A DNA stretch of 8,518 nt from Prevotellaceae bacterium (GCA_031275145.1 JAISPE010000357.1:1-8518); one strand, 5' to 3'; numbered from the stretch's first letter, positions 1-7,356 are shown. The notes: generated from the letters alone by a model not told the origin. Numbers and translations: made by a program.

Positions 1-15
1 AAATATTTAATTTGC

Positions 16-1632
16 TCACAAACGGTTACCAATTTCATCACTATTAAATGTTTTAGTATTGGTTCGTCTTCCTTTATAAAATTTATATGTCAGACTTATA
101 TTGATACTTCTACTATCCCAATAATTTGTCGAATAAAAACTTATATCGTCCAAATCCCTGGATGTTATACTTTTGTTATTGATTTTAAAAAAATCTCTCA
201 AATATAAGGAAATACTGAAGTTATCATTAAAACTCTTGGCAAAAGAAAAGTTAATACCCGGATAAGTCCTTATTTTATCTGCGCCAACATACTGCGGGAG
301 ACTGTAATTAAAAAGGATATTTACAGTATAAGAATTAGGGAATTTAATATTTTCTGCAATATTGACACTTGATGTCAATATCTTTGCTTTAAATATAGCG
401 TCGGCATCTGCGTTTTCAACAGTTTGACCGTATAATCTCAAAGTATATTGCCCGTTTAACCAGTTTGTATGTTTGACGGGAAATCCCAATACTGCACCCA
501 CAATTGTTTGGTTATAATTGAAAAACTTTTGAACGGTAATATTGTCTCTTATAAAAGGAAATGTTCCCATCACATTTTTATTGTTGTTATAAATCAGAGT
601 GATTGATTTGTTGCCAAACAGATATTTCAGTTGAAGACTGTTTAATACTGCCGGCTTAAGATAAGGATTGCCTTCGTAAGCATCAAAAGGACCTGTAAAA
701 TAATATAATGGAGAAATTCTTGAGAATGGTGGACGAAGTATATTTTTATTATAACTTAAACTGATGTTCTGCCTGTCTTTTATTGAATAAGAGATTGAAA
801 CGGAAGGCAAAAACTCATTGAGAGTTTGATTGGCGTTTTGTATGTTGAAGTTGCCTTTTAAAGAAGAAAATTCGCCTCTGAGACCGATTTCATACCTTAA
901 ACGGTTGATACTTGAATTGAAAACTCCATATACAGCAAAAATATTTTCTGTAGCGCTATATATGAAATCACTTTCGGGAGTAAATATATTGTTCTCCGAG
1001 AAGTCGAGATTTAAAAGACTTTCAACAAAATAGTATTTCGCTCCAAAACCCAGGCTGGATGTTCCAAAACCGTAATTGCCATTCAATGAAGGAACATAAG
1101 CTACACTTTTTCTAAATTGACGTGTTTGTATCGCCACATTGTCAAAGATCGAAAAATTCTCAAAATTAAACTTATTGTCTGTACTGGTCAAATCGTCCTG
1201 CCATAGCCAGTCAAGTTGCGCATCCATATTTAAACGGTTAATTTTGAAATCATACTTCAAACCGGCATTTGCAAATCGCGTATGATATTTCCATTCAACT
1301 TTACTGACAGAGGCGGAATCAGGTTGTTGTCCTGCATTTGAAAAAAAATCATTCTGTTGTTCGAAGTCTGAACACGGAACATAATTAGGTTGCCATGTCG
1401 CCTGAAGAGACAGGGCATTTGTTTCGCTGAAATTCAGCGAAAACTCTGCACCATAGACTTCCAAATGCGAACGCGAATGACTGTGCTGCACATATTTCCG
1501 GATAACCGGATTCACTGATCTGTAGAAATTTTGTTCTGCTACAATTCTGTTGCCTGTAGAGGCTGAATAATCGTGGTTTAGAGTGATTGTAGAATTGAAT
1601 ATCCCTCTGTTATAACTAAATATACCTGTCAA
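16..1632 (-). CDS. Outer-membrane beta-barrel receptor, C-terminal barrel part (frame-shifted from the upstream part)
   Basis: This open frame of 538 codons encodes the membrane barrel of an outer-membrane receptor-like protein of the TonB-dependent-receptor superfamily, probably the Bacteroidota family called 'outer membrane protein beta-barrel' (OMP_b-brl). It is rich in alternating aromatic and polar strands with short Asn/Asp turns. It ends in a strand of the beta-signal type (ISLTYKF, residues 512-518) followed by a polar tail. It has no signal peptide and no plug of its own. Its only start near the head is a TTG at 1632; the first Met after that lies about 135 residues in. The same frame stays open upstream of the TTG to the A run at 1699-1706 and there reads KCRTGFNGEISAQYRQ, which is what is expected just after a plug domain. 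I therefore read it as the second part of one gene that begins at 2339, not as an independent gene. The ligand is unknown. Confidence 0.8.
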   Translation of the reverse strand: MTGIFSYNRGIFNSTITLNHDYSASTGNRIVAEQNFYRSVNPVIRKYVQHSHSRSHLEVYGAEFSLNFSETNALSLQATWQPNYVPCSDFEQQNDFFSNAGQQPDSASVSKVEWKYHTRFANAGLKYDFKINRLNMDAQLDWLWQDDLTSTDNKFNFENFSIFDNVAIQTRQFRKSVAYVPSLNGNYGFGTSSLGFGAKYYFVESLLNLDFSENNIFTPESDFIYSATENIFAVYGVFNSSINRLRYEIGLRGEFSSLKGNFNIQNANQTLNEFLPSVSISYSIKDRQNISLSYNKNILRPPFSRISPLYYFTGPFDAYEGNPYLKPAVLNSLQLKYLFGNKSITLIYNNNKNVMGTFPFIRDNITVQKFFNYNQTIVGAVLGFPVKHTNWLNGQYTLRLYGQTVENADADAIFKAKILTSSVNIAENIKFPNSYTVNILFNYSLPQYVGADKIRTYPGINFSFAKSFNDNFSISLYLRDFFKINNKSITSRDLDDISFYSTNYWDSRSINISLTYKFYKGRRTNTKTFNSDEIGNRL

Positions 1633-2339
1633 ATCATATTGTGATTTAGAGTTTTGTCTGTATTGCGCCGATATTTCGCCATTAAAACCTGTTCGGCATT
1701 TTTTTTCAGTACGATATTGATAACTGCCTCCATATCCGCATCATATTTTGCCGAAGGTGTGGTGATTAGTTCAATTTTATCAATTGAGGCAACTGATATG
1801 TTTGCCAGATTGAAATTAGTCTGTTTACCATTTACATAATAGCCAATGTTCTTTTTTCCCAAAACGGAAATAACTCCGTTATCAATACTGATTTCAGGAA
1901 TTTGCGCCAACACATCCGTTACTAACGGTAAACTTTTGAAATACGAATTACCTGCATTAACTATAACACCATCATTAATATTCTTGATTGCAGGAATTTC
2001 AGATACTACTGTAATGCCATCCAGTTCAATTGTTTTTTGTTTCAGCACAATTTCTCCTGTATTTATATTTCCGTTTACAGTAATAGTGTCGGTAAAAGTA
2101 ACATATCCAATAGATTTTGCAGCAATCTCGTAAATACTGTTATTAAGGTTTGAAATACTGAAATCTCCGTCGCGGTTGGATGCTGTATATTGTAACAATC
2201 CGTCGTTTATTGATTTAGCGGTTATCAGTACATTTCCAAGCGGTTGTTTTAATTCGTTAACTACCTTGCCTATAAGTTGCTGCGAATATACATTTGTCGA
2301 TAAACTTATTAAAATAATCAGATATAAAAACCTGTTCAT
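1629..2339 (-). CDS. Outer-membrane receptor, N-terminal part (signal peptide, regulatory-like domain, plug), ending at a frameshift
   Basis: This part encodes 236 residues. Residues 1-19 are a Sec signal peptide (hydrophobic LYLIILISL core, likely cut after NVYS). Residues 21 to about 103 look like a carboxypeptidase-regulatory-like beta-sandwich (GKVVNELKQPLGNVLI, then DGDFSISNL, then IGYV). Residues 110-213 look like a plug domain, with LPLVTDVLAQIPEI, IGYYVNGKQ, IELITTPSAKYDAD and VINIVLKK. The last 23 residues (NAEQVL to the stop at 1629) have no family character and are out-of-frame translation past the A8 run at 1699-1706. With a -1 shift there, the barrel at 16-1698 is joined and the full protein is about 774 residues, a normal size for this family. 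The gene starts 28 bp after the trpC stop. No -7 box is visible in that gap. It may be a pseudogene, a gene with a sequencing error, or a gene expressed through slippage. Confidence 0.8.
   Translation of the reverse strand: MNRFLYLIILISLSTNVYSQQLIGKVVNELKQPLGNVLITAKSINDGLLQYTASNRDGDFSISNLNNSIYEIAAKSIGYVTFTDTITVNGNINTGEIVLKQKTIELDGITVVSEIPAIKNINDGVIVNAGNSYFKSLPLVTDVLAQIPEISIDNGVISVLGKKNIGYYVNGKQTNFNLANISVASIDKIELITTPSAKYDADMEAVINIVLKKNAEQVLMAKYRRNTDKTLNHNMI
1696..1709 (-). other. A8 homopolymer and slippery-type heptamer at the receptor frameshift
   Basis: On the minus strand the sequence reads CTG, eight A, TGC. In the upstream frame it is read CTG-AAA-AAA-AAT. The heptamer A-AAA-AAT has the X-XXY-YYZ form of a -1 ribosomal slippage site. 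Slipping back one base gives AAA-TGC-CGA-ACA-GGT and enters the barrel frame exactly where the plug-to-barrel transition is expected. A ninth A in the true genome would give the same protein. I did not find a convincing downstream stimulatory hairpin by eye. Confidence 0.6.
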
Positions 2340-2367
2340 AATGTATTTTTAATTATAATAAATTTTA

Positions 2368-3171
2368 TTATTTTCCGTTAACCGCAGATCGCTGCATTTC
2401 AGCGATCAGTCTTTTCAGAGCCTTGTCGGGTTGCGGCTCTTTCATGAAATTTTCGCCCATAAGGAAACCGCGGAAGCCGGCGTTATATAAACCCTGTAAC
2501 GTTGATAATGAAGATATCCCGCTTTCGGATATTTTCAAAAAATCTGCCGGTATCATCGGGGCTAAGCTGTACGATACGGAAACATCGGTAACGAAAGTCG
2601 TCAAATCGCGATTATTGACGCCAACCGCATTGACAAAACGGTTGAGATATTTCAGTTCCTGTTCGTTATGTATTTCCAGCAACACTTCGAGATCGAGAGA
2701 ACGGGCAAATTCCGCAAGTTTTGCGCATCTGTCCGGCGTCATAGCTGCGGCAATAAGCAGGATGACATCCGCTCCGGCGATTCGCGCTTCACAAATCTGG
2801 TACGGGTCGATGATAAAATCTTTACGCAGCAAAGGCACAGCGGATGCCTTTCGTGCAGTGCGGAGGTCGTCGAGCGAGCCTCCGAAATAATCGCGGTCGG
2901 TAAGTACGGATACTGCCGCCGCTCCTGCCGAAGAATATCCTCCGGCTATGGCTGTTACATCGGCTTCGGCGTTAAAAAAACCTTTTGAGGGAGAGCGGCG
3001 TTTAAATTCCGCAATAATGTGATTATCCGAATTTCGCAATGCCTCGACGAACGAAAGTACGGGTCGTGCGACCGACTTTGCTTCCTCAAAAACATCTTCA
3101 AATATACGGGCTTCACTGTTTCGGGCTATTTCTGTCCGTTTTGTAGCTAAAATCCTGTCTAAGATATTCAT
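2368..3171 (-). CDS. trpC: Indole-3-glycerol phosphate synthase
   Basis: This enzyme closes the indole ring: it converts carboxyphenylamino-deoxyribulose phosphate to indole-3-glycerol phosphate, with loss of CO2 and water, in cytosolic tryptophan synthesis. The 267-residue protein has the usual length of the single-domain form and is not fused to TrpF. Family signatures along the beta/alpha barrel are EFKRRSPSKG (residues 55-64, catalytic Glu55 and Lys57), LLRKDFIIDPYQ (catalytic Lys117), LLEIHNEQEL (Glu166), VGVNNRDL (Asn186) and ISESGISS with GFLMGENFM near the phosphate-binding end. The start ATG overlaps the trpD stop by one base (TGATG), which indicates translational coupling and fixes the start. 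The stop TAA sits inside a small all-A/T dyad at 2355-2371. Confidence 0.97.
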   Translation of the reverse strand: MNILDRILATKRTEIARNSEARIFEDVFEEAKSVARPVLSFVEALRNSDNHIIAEFKRRSPSKGFFNAEADVTAIAGGYSSAGAAAVSVLTDRDYFGGSLDDLRTARKASAVPLLRKDFIIDPYQICEARIAGADVILLIAAAMTPDRCAKLAEFARSLDLEVLLEIHNEQELKYLNRFVNAVGVNNRDLTTFVTDVSVSYSLAPMIPADFLKISESGISSLSTLQGLYNAGFRGFLMGENFMKEPQPDKALKRLIAEMQRSAVNGK

Positions 3172-4166
3172 CAGGAATTTATTTCGACAAATTTCCGGAA
3201 TGCGTTCAAAGCCTTGCCGCTGTCGAGCGATTCACGTGCTGCGGCAATACATTCCTGTATATTCGATTCGGGACTGACTGTTTTGATTGCAAAAGCGGCA
3301 TTGACGACTACGGCGTTTTTCTGTTCTTCGGTAGCCTGATTTGCAAGTACTCTGTCGAAAATTGCGGCTGCTTCGCCGACTGTTGCGCCTCCGTAAAGAG
3401 CGTTTTCTTCGGAGCGTTTAAATCCCAGCTGTTCGGGAGTATAAATTGTTTCGCCGCTGTTGTCGAAGCATTTAAAATCCGAGGTAAGCGATATTTCATC
3501 GTATCCGTCTAACGAGTTCACAACCGTAAAATCGGTTCCGGACTGCTGGTAAAGATAATAATAAAGCCTTGCAAGTTTAAGATTATAAACGCCGAGCATT
3601 TGACGTGCGGGCAGTACGGGATTGACCAGCGGACCCAGCATATTGAAAAACGTTCTCACGGCAAGATTTTTACGTACGGGAGCCACAATTTTCAGCGCCG
3701 GATTGAAATACTGGGCATGCAGATATGCCATATTACATGCGTCTAACGAGCGGCGCATCAAATCGACGTCTCGCGTGAACTTAACCCCGTGATGTTCTAT
3801 TACGTTCGACGCTCCGCTGACCGAAGTTGAGCCGTAGTTTCCATGTTTCACGACACTGTAACCTGCTCCGGCAACCGTAAAACATGCCGCCGTCGAAATG
3901 TTGAACGTATTTTTATTGTCGCCGCCGGTACCCACTATGTCGATAGCGTTGTATGAGGCCAGATCTACAGGTACCCGCAATTCGAGCAGGGCGTCGCGAA
4001 AACCCGAGAGCTCGTCGATAGTAATACTGCGCATCAGAAACACAGTGATGAAAGCGGCAATCTGGCTTTCGTTATATTCACCGTGAGCCATACGGATCAG
4101 GACATTACGGGATTCTTCGCGGTCGAGATTCTGATGTTCGAATAATCGGTATAACAAGTTTTTCAT
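3171..4166 (-). CDS. trpD: Anthranilate phosphoribosyltransferase
   Basis: The enzyme transfers the phosphoribosyl group of PRPP to anthranilate, the second committed step of tryptophan synthesis in the cytosol. At 331 residues it has the normal size of the monofunctional enzyme. Visible motifs are the PRPP/pyrophosphate loop DIVGTGGDNKNTFNISTA (residues 76-93, with GTGGD at 79-83), VVKHGNYGSTSVSGASNV (KHGN at 107-110), KNLAVRTFFNMLGPLVNP (166-183, anthranilate site) and the metal-binding LDGYDE (219-224). A helical N-terminal segment of about 70 residues precedes the catalytic domain, as in the family. It begins 7 nt after the trpG stop and overlaps trpC by one base, so the three genes form one translational unit. 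Confidence 0.97.
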   Translation of the reverse strand: MKNLLYRLFEHQNLDREESRNVLIRMAHGEYNESQIAAFITVFLMRSITIDELSGFRDALLELRVPVDLASYNAIDIVGTGGDNKNTFNISTAACFTVAGAGYSVVKHGNYGSTSVSGASNVIEHHGVKFTRDVDLMRRSLDACNMAYLHAQYFNPALKIVAPVRKNLAVRTFFNMLGPLVNPVLPARQMLGVYNLKLARLYYYLYQQSGTDFTVVNSLDGYDEISLTSDFKCFDNSGETIYTPEQLGFKRSEENALYGGATVGEAAAIFDRVLANQATEEQKNAVVVNAAFAIKTVSPESNIQECIAAARESLDSGKALNAFRKFVEINS

Positions 4167-4173
4167 CTATTTA

Positions 4174-4743
4174 TTAATTAATTGTATTCAACCAGTTTTT
4201 TAATATTTGTGTCCCGACGGGAGTCAGTACCGATTCGGGATGAAACTGCACGCCACGCACATCGTATTTCCGGTGAGCCAGCGCCATTATGTTATTTTCA
4301 GAGTCTATGGCCGTTATTTTCAGATCGTCGGGAAAATTCTCCCGGCTCACAATCCACGAATGATAGCGCCCGACTTCAAAACGGCGCTCCAGCCCTGCAA
4401 ACAGAGGATCGTCGTCAATAATCTGTATATCGGTACTTATGCCATGATATACGTTTGCAAGATTTTCGAGTTTGCCTCCAAACACTTCGCCGATAGCCTG
4501 CTCGCCAAGACAGACGCCTAAAATGCTTTTAGTCGGCGCGTAGGTCTTAATCAAATCGAGCAAAATACCGCTTTCAGACGGTATTCCCGGTCCGGGCGAA
4601 AGCACAATCTTGTCATATTTAGCTATATCCTCAAGCGCAATACGGTCATTACGCACTACATCAACATCGTAACCCAACCGGCAAACAGCATGTACCAGAT
4701 TATAGGTAAACGAATCGTAATTATCAAATACTAATATCTTCAT
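4174..4743 (-). CDS. trpG: Anthranilate synthase component II (glutamine amidotransferase)
   Basis: This 189-residue class I glutamine amidotransferase supplies ammonia to anthranilate synthase component I (TrpE). The motifs are VFDNYDSFTYNLVH at the start, LSPGPGIPSESG (residues 48-59, oxyanion region), GVCLGEQAIGEVFGG (77-90) with the nucleophile Cys78, RYHSW (126-130) and GVQFHPESVLTP (164-175) with the catalytic His168 and Glu170. Most TrpG/PabA proteins have His where this one has Glu81 (CLGEQ), a position outside the catalytic triad. The protein is a stand-alone subunit, and no trpE is adjacent, so its partner must be encoded elsewhere. It could equally serve PabB for folate synthesis, though the following trpD and trpC favour the Trp role. 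It opens the trpGDC unit after a 101-bp gap. Confidence 0.95.
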   Translation of the reverse strand: MKILVFDNYDSFTYNLVHAVCRLGYDVDVVRNDRIALEDIAKYDKIVLSPGPGIPSESGILLDLIKTYAPTKSILGVCLGEQAIGEVFGGKLENLANVYHGISTDIQIIDDDPLFAGLERRFEVGRYHSWIVSRENFPDDLKITAIDSENNIMALAHRKYDVRGVQFHPESVLTPVGTQILKNWLNTIN

Positions 4744-4775
4744 AATCTTTGGCTACTAAGGGGGCTTTTGGAAAA

Positions 4776-4789
4776 TAAGGGGTACCTTA
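4776..4789 (-). terminator. Weak possible terminator after dtd
   Basis: On the minus strand the sequence TAAGG-TACC-CCTTA forms a 5-bp hairpin with a 4-nt loop, followed directly by four T (4775-4772). It lies between the dtd stop and the trpG start and could partly end the ftsX-to-dtd transcript. The stem is short and the T run is brief, so this may be chance. Confidence 0.25.
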
Positions 4790-4790
4790 A

Positions 4791-4853
4791 CTCATTCATA
4801 ATTCGTAACTCATATCTCATAATTCATATCTCATAATTCATAACTCATAACTC
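4791..4853 (-). repeat. Tandem 7-bp repeat, consensus GARWTAT, between dtd and trpG
   Basis: Read on the minus strand from 4853, eight heptads follow without a break: GAGTTAT twice, then GAATTAT, GAGATAT, GAATTAT, GAGATAT, GAGTTAC and GAATTAT, and then a partial GAATGAG. The first heptad supplies the last two codons of dtd (GAG, TTA) and part of its TGA stop, so the array runs into the end of the gene. Nearly every unit boundary creates an ATGA. The array lies 48 to 110 nt upstream of the trpG start. Its function is unknown. Confidence 0.85.
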
Positions 4854-5294
4854 CGAAGTATCCATCCAGATAGTGACGGGTCCGTCGTTAATCAGGGCAA
4901 CTTTCATGTCCGCTCCAAACTCGCCCGTTTGAATCTCAAAACCGGAATATTGTCCGAGTTTTTCAACGAACTGTTCGTAAAGCGGCATGGCGAGCGCCGG
5001 TTTTGCAGCCCTGATATACGAAGGCCGGTTTCCCTTTTTCGTCTGCGCATGCAGGGTGAACTGACTGACAACAAGAAACTGACCTTTAACGTCGGATATC
5101 GAAAGATTCATCACTCCGTTTTCATCGTCGAAAATCCTGAGTCTGGAAACCTTTGCCGCGACGGCATCCAGATCGGCCGTGCTGTCGGATTCTTCAAAAC
5201 TGACAAAAAGCAACAGTCCTGCGGGTATCTGTCCGGTTATTCTGCCTTCCACAGTAACAGACGCTTCCTTAACTCTCTGAATCAATACTCTCAT
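4845..5294 (-). CDS. dtd: D-aminoacyl-tRNA deacylase
   Basis: DTD hydrolyses D-amino acids, and mischarged glycine, from tRNA and so guards translation. It is a small cytosolic homodimer. The 149-residue protein matches the family length (about 145-150). It has the N-terminal MRVLIQRVKEASVTVEG strand, the active-site VSQFTLHAQTKKGNRPS segment (SQFTL at 77-81, KGNRPS at 87-92) and NDGPVT (136-141), whose Gly-Pro pair is the cross-subunit chiral selector in DTD. The start ATG lies 3 nt after the uppP stop, so the gene is probably co-translated with uppP. The C-terminal Glu-Leu and the stop codon are built from the first unit of a 7-bp tandem repeat, so the extreme C-terminus may have been remodelled by the array. 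Confidence 0.96.
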   Translation of the reverse strand: MRVLIQRVKEASVTVEGRITGQIPAGLLLFVSFEESDSTADLDAVAAKVSRLRIFDDENGVMNLSISDVKGQFLVVSQFTLHAQTKKGNRPSYIRAAKPALAMPLYEQFVEKLGQYSGFEIQTGEFGADMKVALINDGPVTIWMDTSEL

Positions 5295-5297
5295 CGG

Positions 5298-6089
5298 CTA
5301 TATTAATGAATAGACAATTGCTGTGATCCCGACTGCGGCACAGTAAACCGCAAACCAGTATAATTTTACCTGACTGACTAATTTAATCATGAGTTTGCAG
5401 GCAAACAGACCCGAAATGTATGCCCCGAGGAATCCGATTATCAGCGGAAACACTGCAATTCCCGATTCTGCCGGAGAAAATTTGCCGTCTATCAACTCCA
5501 GAAAAGCCTCGCCCAGAATGGGTACAAGCACCATAAGGAATGAAAACCGCGCAATTTCGTTTCTGTCGTTTCCCAGCAACAGGCCTGTGGATATTGTACT
5601 GCCCGAGCGCGAAAGTCCCGGAAGGACAGCGCATGCCTGTGCTATACCGATGACAAAAGCGTTGCCGTATGAAACCGGTTTGTCACTTTTTCGGGCAAAA
5701 TGCGAAAACAGCAGCAGAGCGGCGGTAAGCAAAAGCATCGACCCCACAAGCACAGGGCCTTCGCCGAAAAGAGCCTCGACTTTTTCCTTGAAAAAAAGCC
5801 CGACAATCATGACAGGTATCATGGATACAGCTATTTTCAGTATATATTCCGTTTCCCGGTTATACTTGAATCTGAACAGTCCGGCAAGCAGTTTGACGAT
5901 GTCGTTCCTGAAGACTGTCAGCGTACTGAGTACCGTAGCGGCATGTACCAGAACTTCAAAAGTCGTTCCCCCGTTATTATCAATTCCCAAAATCTCTTTG
6001 GATAACAGCAGATGCCCGCTGCTGCTCACCGGCAAAAACTCGGTAAGTCCCTGTACAATACCTAATATAAACGCTTCCCACGATTCCAT
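5298..6089 (-). CDS. uppP: Undecaprenyl-diphosphate phosphatase (BacA family)
   Basis: UppP/BacA removes one phosphate from undecaprenyl diphosphate, regenerating the lipid carrier for peptidoglycan and other envelope polymers. Extra copies confer bacitracin tolerance. The protein has 263 residues, a normal size, and about eight hydrophobic membrane segments. The two inverted-repeat signature regions are present: VQGLTEFLPVSSSGHLLL (residues 12-29, with Glu17, Ser22-24 and His26) and IAQACAVLPGLSRSGSTIS (149-167, with PGLSRSGST at 157-165 and the catalytic Arg161). A third conserved stretch, RFSFLM, is at 181-186. It follows the DUF3098 gene by 42 bp and precedes dtd by 3 bp. Synteny with ftsX and DUF3098 is common in Bacteroidota. 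Confidence 0.97.
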   Translation of the reverse strand: MESWEAFILGIVQGLTEFLPVSSSGHLLLSKEILGIDNNGGTTFEVLVHAATVLSTLTVFRNDIVKLLAGLFRFKYNRETEYILKIAVSMIPVMIVGLFFKEKVEALFGEGPVLVGSMLLLTAALLLFSHFARKSDKPVSYGNAFVIGIAQACAVLPGLSRSGSTISTGLLLGNDRNEIARFSFLMVLVPILGEAFLELIDGKFSPAESGIAVFPLIIGFLGAYISGLFACKLMIKLVSQVKLYWFAVYCAAVGITAIVYSLI

Positions 6090-6131
6090 GATACAAATGT
6101 TTCAACAGTTATACAAATCAAATAATGCAGA

Positions 6132-6425
6132 TTACTTCTCCGGCTCGCCGGATTTTTTCGGCTTTTTCATTATCGCATATACCTCAAATGCAAAACCGAA
6201 AACCACTAATATTGACGATAATGTAATGCGCCGGAAGCTGAAAAGCTCTTTTTCCCTAAACACATCCGGGTCGTCGGAGCCTCCGCCGACCATCAATATA
6301 AATCCCAGAACAATTATACCCAAACCGATGAGTATGAGTTTGTAGTTCTCTTGGGGAATGGCAAAACCCACTTTCGAAGGGGTTTCTTCCCTGCCATGCT
6401 TTACTGTTTTATTTTTCTTTGCCAT
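6132..6425 (-). CDS. DUF3098 family two-helix inner-membrane protein
   Basis: This 97-residue protein belongs to the DUF3098 family, known from Bacteroidota and without an assigned function. A basic N-terminal tail (MAKKNKTVKHGREE) is followed by a first membrane helix at about 28-46 (LILIGLGIIVLGFILMV), a short exposed loop with the family-typical GGGSDDPDVF (47-56) and FSFRRITLS (62-70), a second helix at about 69-86, and a lysine-rich C-terminal tail. Both tails are positively charged and probably cytoplasmic, with the GGGSDDP loop outside. It sits 19 nt after ftsX and 42 nt before uppP. This position is consistent with an accessory role in division or envelope synthesis, but that is inference from context only. 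Confidence 0.9.
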   Translation of the reverse strand: MAKKNKTVKHGREETPSKVGFAIPQENYKLILIGLGIIVLGFILMVGGGSDDPDVFREKELFSFRRITLSSILVVFGFAFEVYAIMKKPKKSGEPEK

Positions 6426-6444
6426 ATTTTTTTTATAATATTTG

Positions 6445-7326
6445 TTATCCTTCCCATAAATCGTCAGCGCCGATTTTTGTGTATTTTGTTACTATTATGT
6501 ATGTTGAAACGAAATTTATCAGAGATCCGAGTACCAGCATCATTGCAAACAGTGCGCCGAACATCGTTGCATCCGTAAGTTCCAGAATACTGGAGAAATC
6601 ATTTTTTAACAGCGTAACAAGTCCCAGCAGAAGAATGATAGCTATAAATCCCGAAATCAGTCCCTGCCAGACGCTTGCAGCAAGGAAGGGAGTACGGATA
6701 AACGTGGTATTGGCTCCGACAAGTTTCATTGTATTAATCAAAAAACGTTTTGAGTATATCGCCAGACGAATGGTGTTGTTTATCAGGAATACAGAGATGA
6801 ACAGCAGTAATGCGACGAAAATCAGTATGATTATACTTACATTTTTTGTATTTCTGGCAACCTGTTCAAACAGTGATTTGTGATACGTGACGCTTTTAAT
6901 TCCCGGTATGTTTTTCAGTTCGTTCGATACACGATCAATTCCTTCCGAAGAAAAATAGTCTTTTCTCAAACTGATCTCGATACTTGAGGGAAGAGGATTT
7001 TCGCCGAGCAGTTCTATGAAATCATCGCCGAGTTCGCCTTTCATTTCTTTGGCCGTCTCGTCTTTGGATATATATTTCGCCTTGTCTACAAACTCTTTAA
7101 GTTCGACGATGGCTAAAACCCGCATTGCGCTTCTGTCCGTTATCGTATCTTCCAGATTTATCGAGACAGTTACCTGATCGCGTATGGTTTCCGGTAAACG
7201 GTTCAGATTGTACACCAGAATCCCGACAACGCCAAGCAAAAACAAAACCAGCGCCGTACTTATAACCGACGAAAGATATGATGTCCGCAACCTGCTCGAA
7301 ACGATTTTTTTTACTTTCAATGACAT
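6445..7326 (-). CDS. ftsX: Cell division protein FtsX
   Basis: FtsX is the membrane subunit of the FtsEX ABC-transporter-like complex, which acts at the divisome and activates peptidoglycan hydrolases. The 293-residue protein has the standard layout: a basic cytoplasmic N-terminus, a first membrane helix at about 19-40, an extracytoplasmic domain at about 41-162 (VTVSINLED, then AKYISKDETAKEMKGELG, then LPSSIEISL and IPGIKSV), and three further helices at about 163-184, 218-240 and 255-280. The loop NTMKLVGANTTFIRTPFLAASVWQGLISG after helix 2 is the conserved FtsX coupling region. ftsE is not in the window, as is usual in Bacteroidota, where the two are often unlinked. A -7 box (TATCTTTG) lies 23 nt upstream of the ATG, so ftsX probably opens the ftsX/DUF3098/uppP/dtd operon with a short leader. 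Confidence 0.95.
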   Translation of the reverse strand: MSLKVKKIVSSRLRTSYLSSVISTALVLFLLGVVGILVYNLNRLPETIRDQVTVSINLEDTITDRSAMRVLAIVELKEFVDKAKYISKDETAKEMKGELGDDFIELLGENPLPSSIEISLRKDYFSSEGIDRVSNELKNIPGIKSVTYHKSLFEQVARNTKNVSIIILIFVALLLFISVFLINNTIRLAIYSKRFLINTMKLVGANTTFIRTPFLAASVWQGLISGFIAIILLLGLVTLLKNDFSSILELTDATMFGALFAMMLVLGSLINFVSTYIIVTKYTKIGADDLWEG

Positions 7327-7348
7327 TACTTAAAATTATAAAACTCCG

Positions 7349-7356
7349 CAAAGATA
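7349..7356 (-). promoter_or_regulatory. Bacteroidota -7 promoter box for ftsX
   Basis: On the minus strand TATCTTTG matches the TAnnTTTG consensus exactly and is followed by CGG. It would place the transcript start near 7343, about 17 nt before the ftsX ATG. I see no TTTG at the -33 distance, so the match rests on the -7 box and its position. Confidence 0.6.

Noticed and set aside
2355..2371. A/T-only dyad (ATAATAA, 3-nt loop, TTATTAT) at the trpC stop as a terminator
   Set aside because: The stem contains no G or C pairs and would be very unstable. It is likely chance in A/T-rich sequence.
4744..4844. trp leader peptide with attenuator before trpG
   Set aside because: I found no short frame with consecutive Trp codons and no competing hairpins in this gap, only the heptad repeats and one weak hairpin.
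6090..6131. Separate promoter for uppP in the 42-bp gap
   Set aside because: AACATTTG next to the start differs from TAnnTTTG at the first base and would give a nearly leaderless transcript. The gap is short enough for read-through from ftsX.
5389..6345. Long plus-strand open frame of 318 codons opposite uppP
   Set aside because: It lies antisense to a clear uppP and DUF3098 pair and has no family character; it is a shadow of the coding frames.
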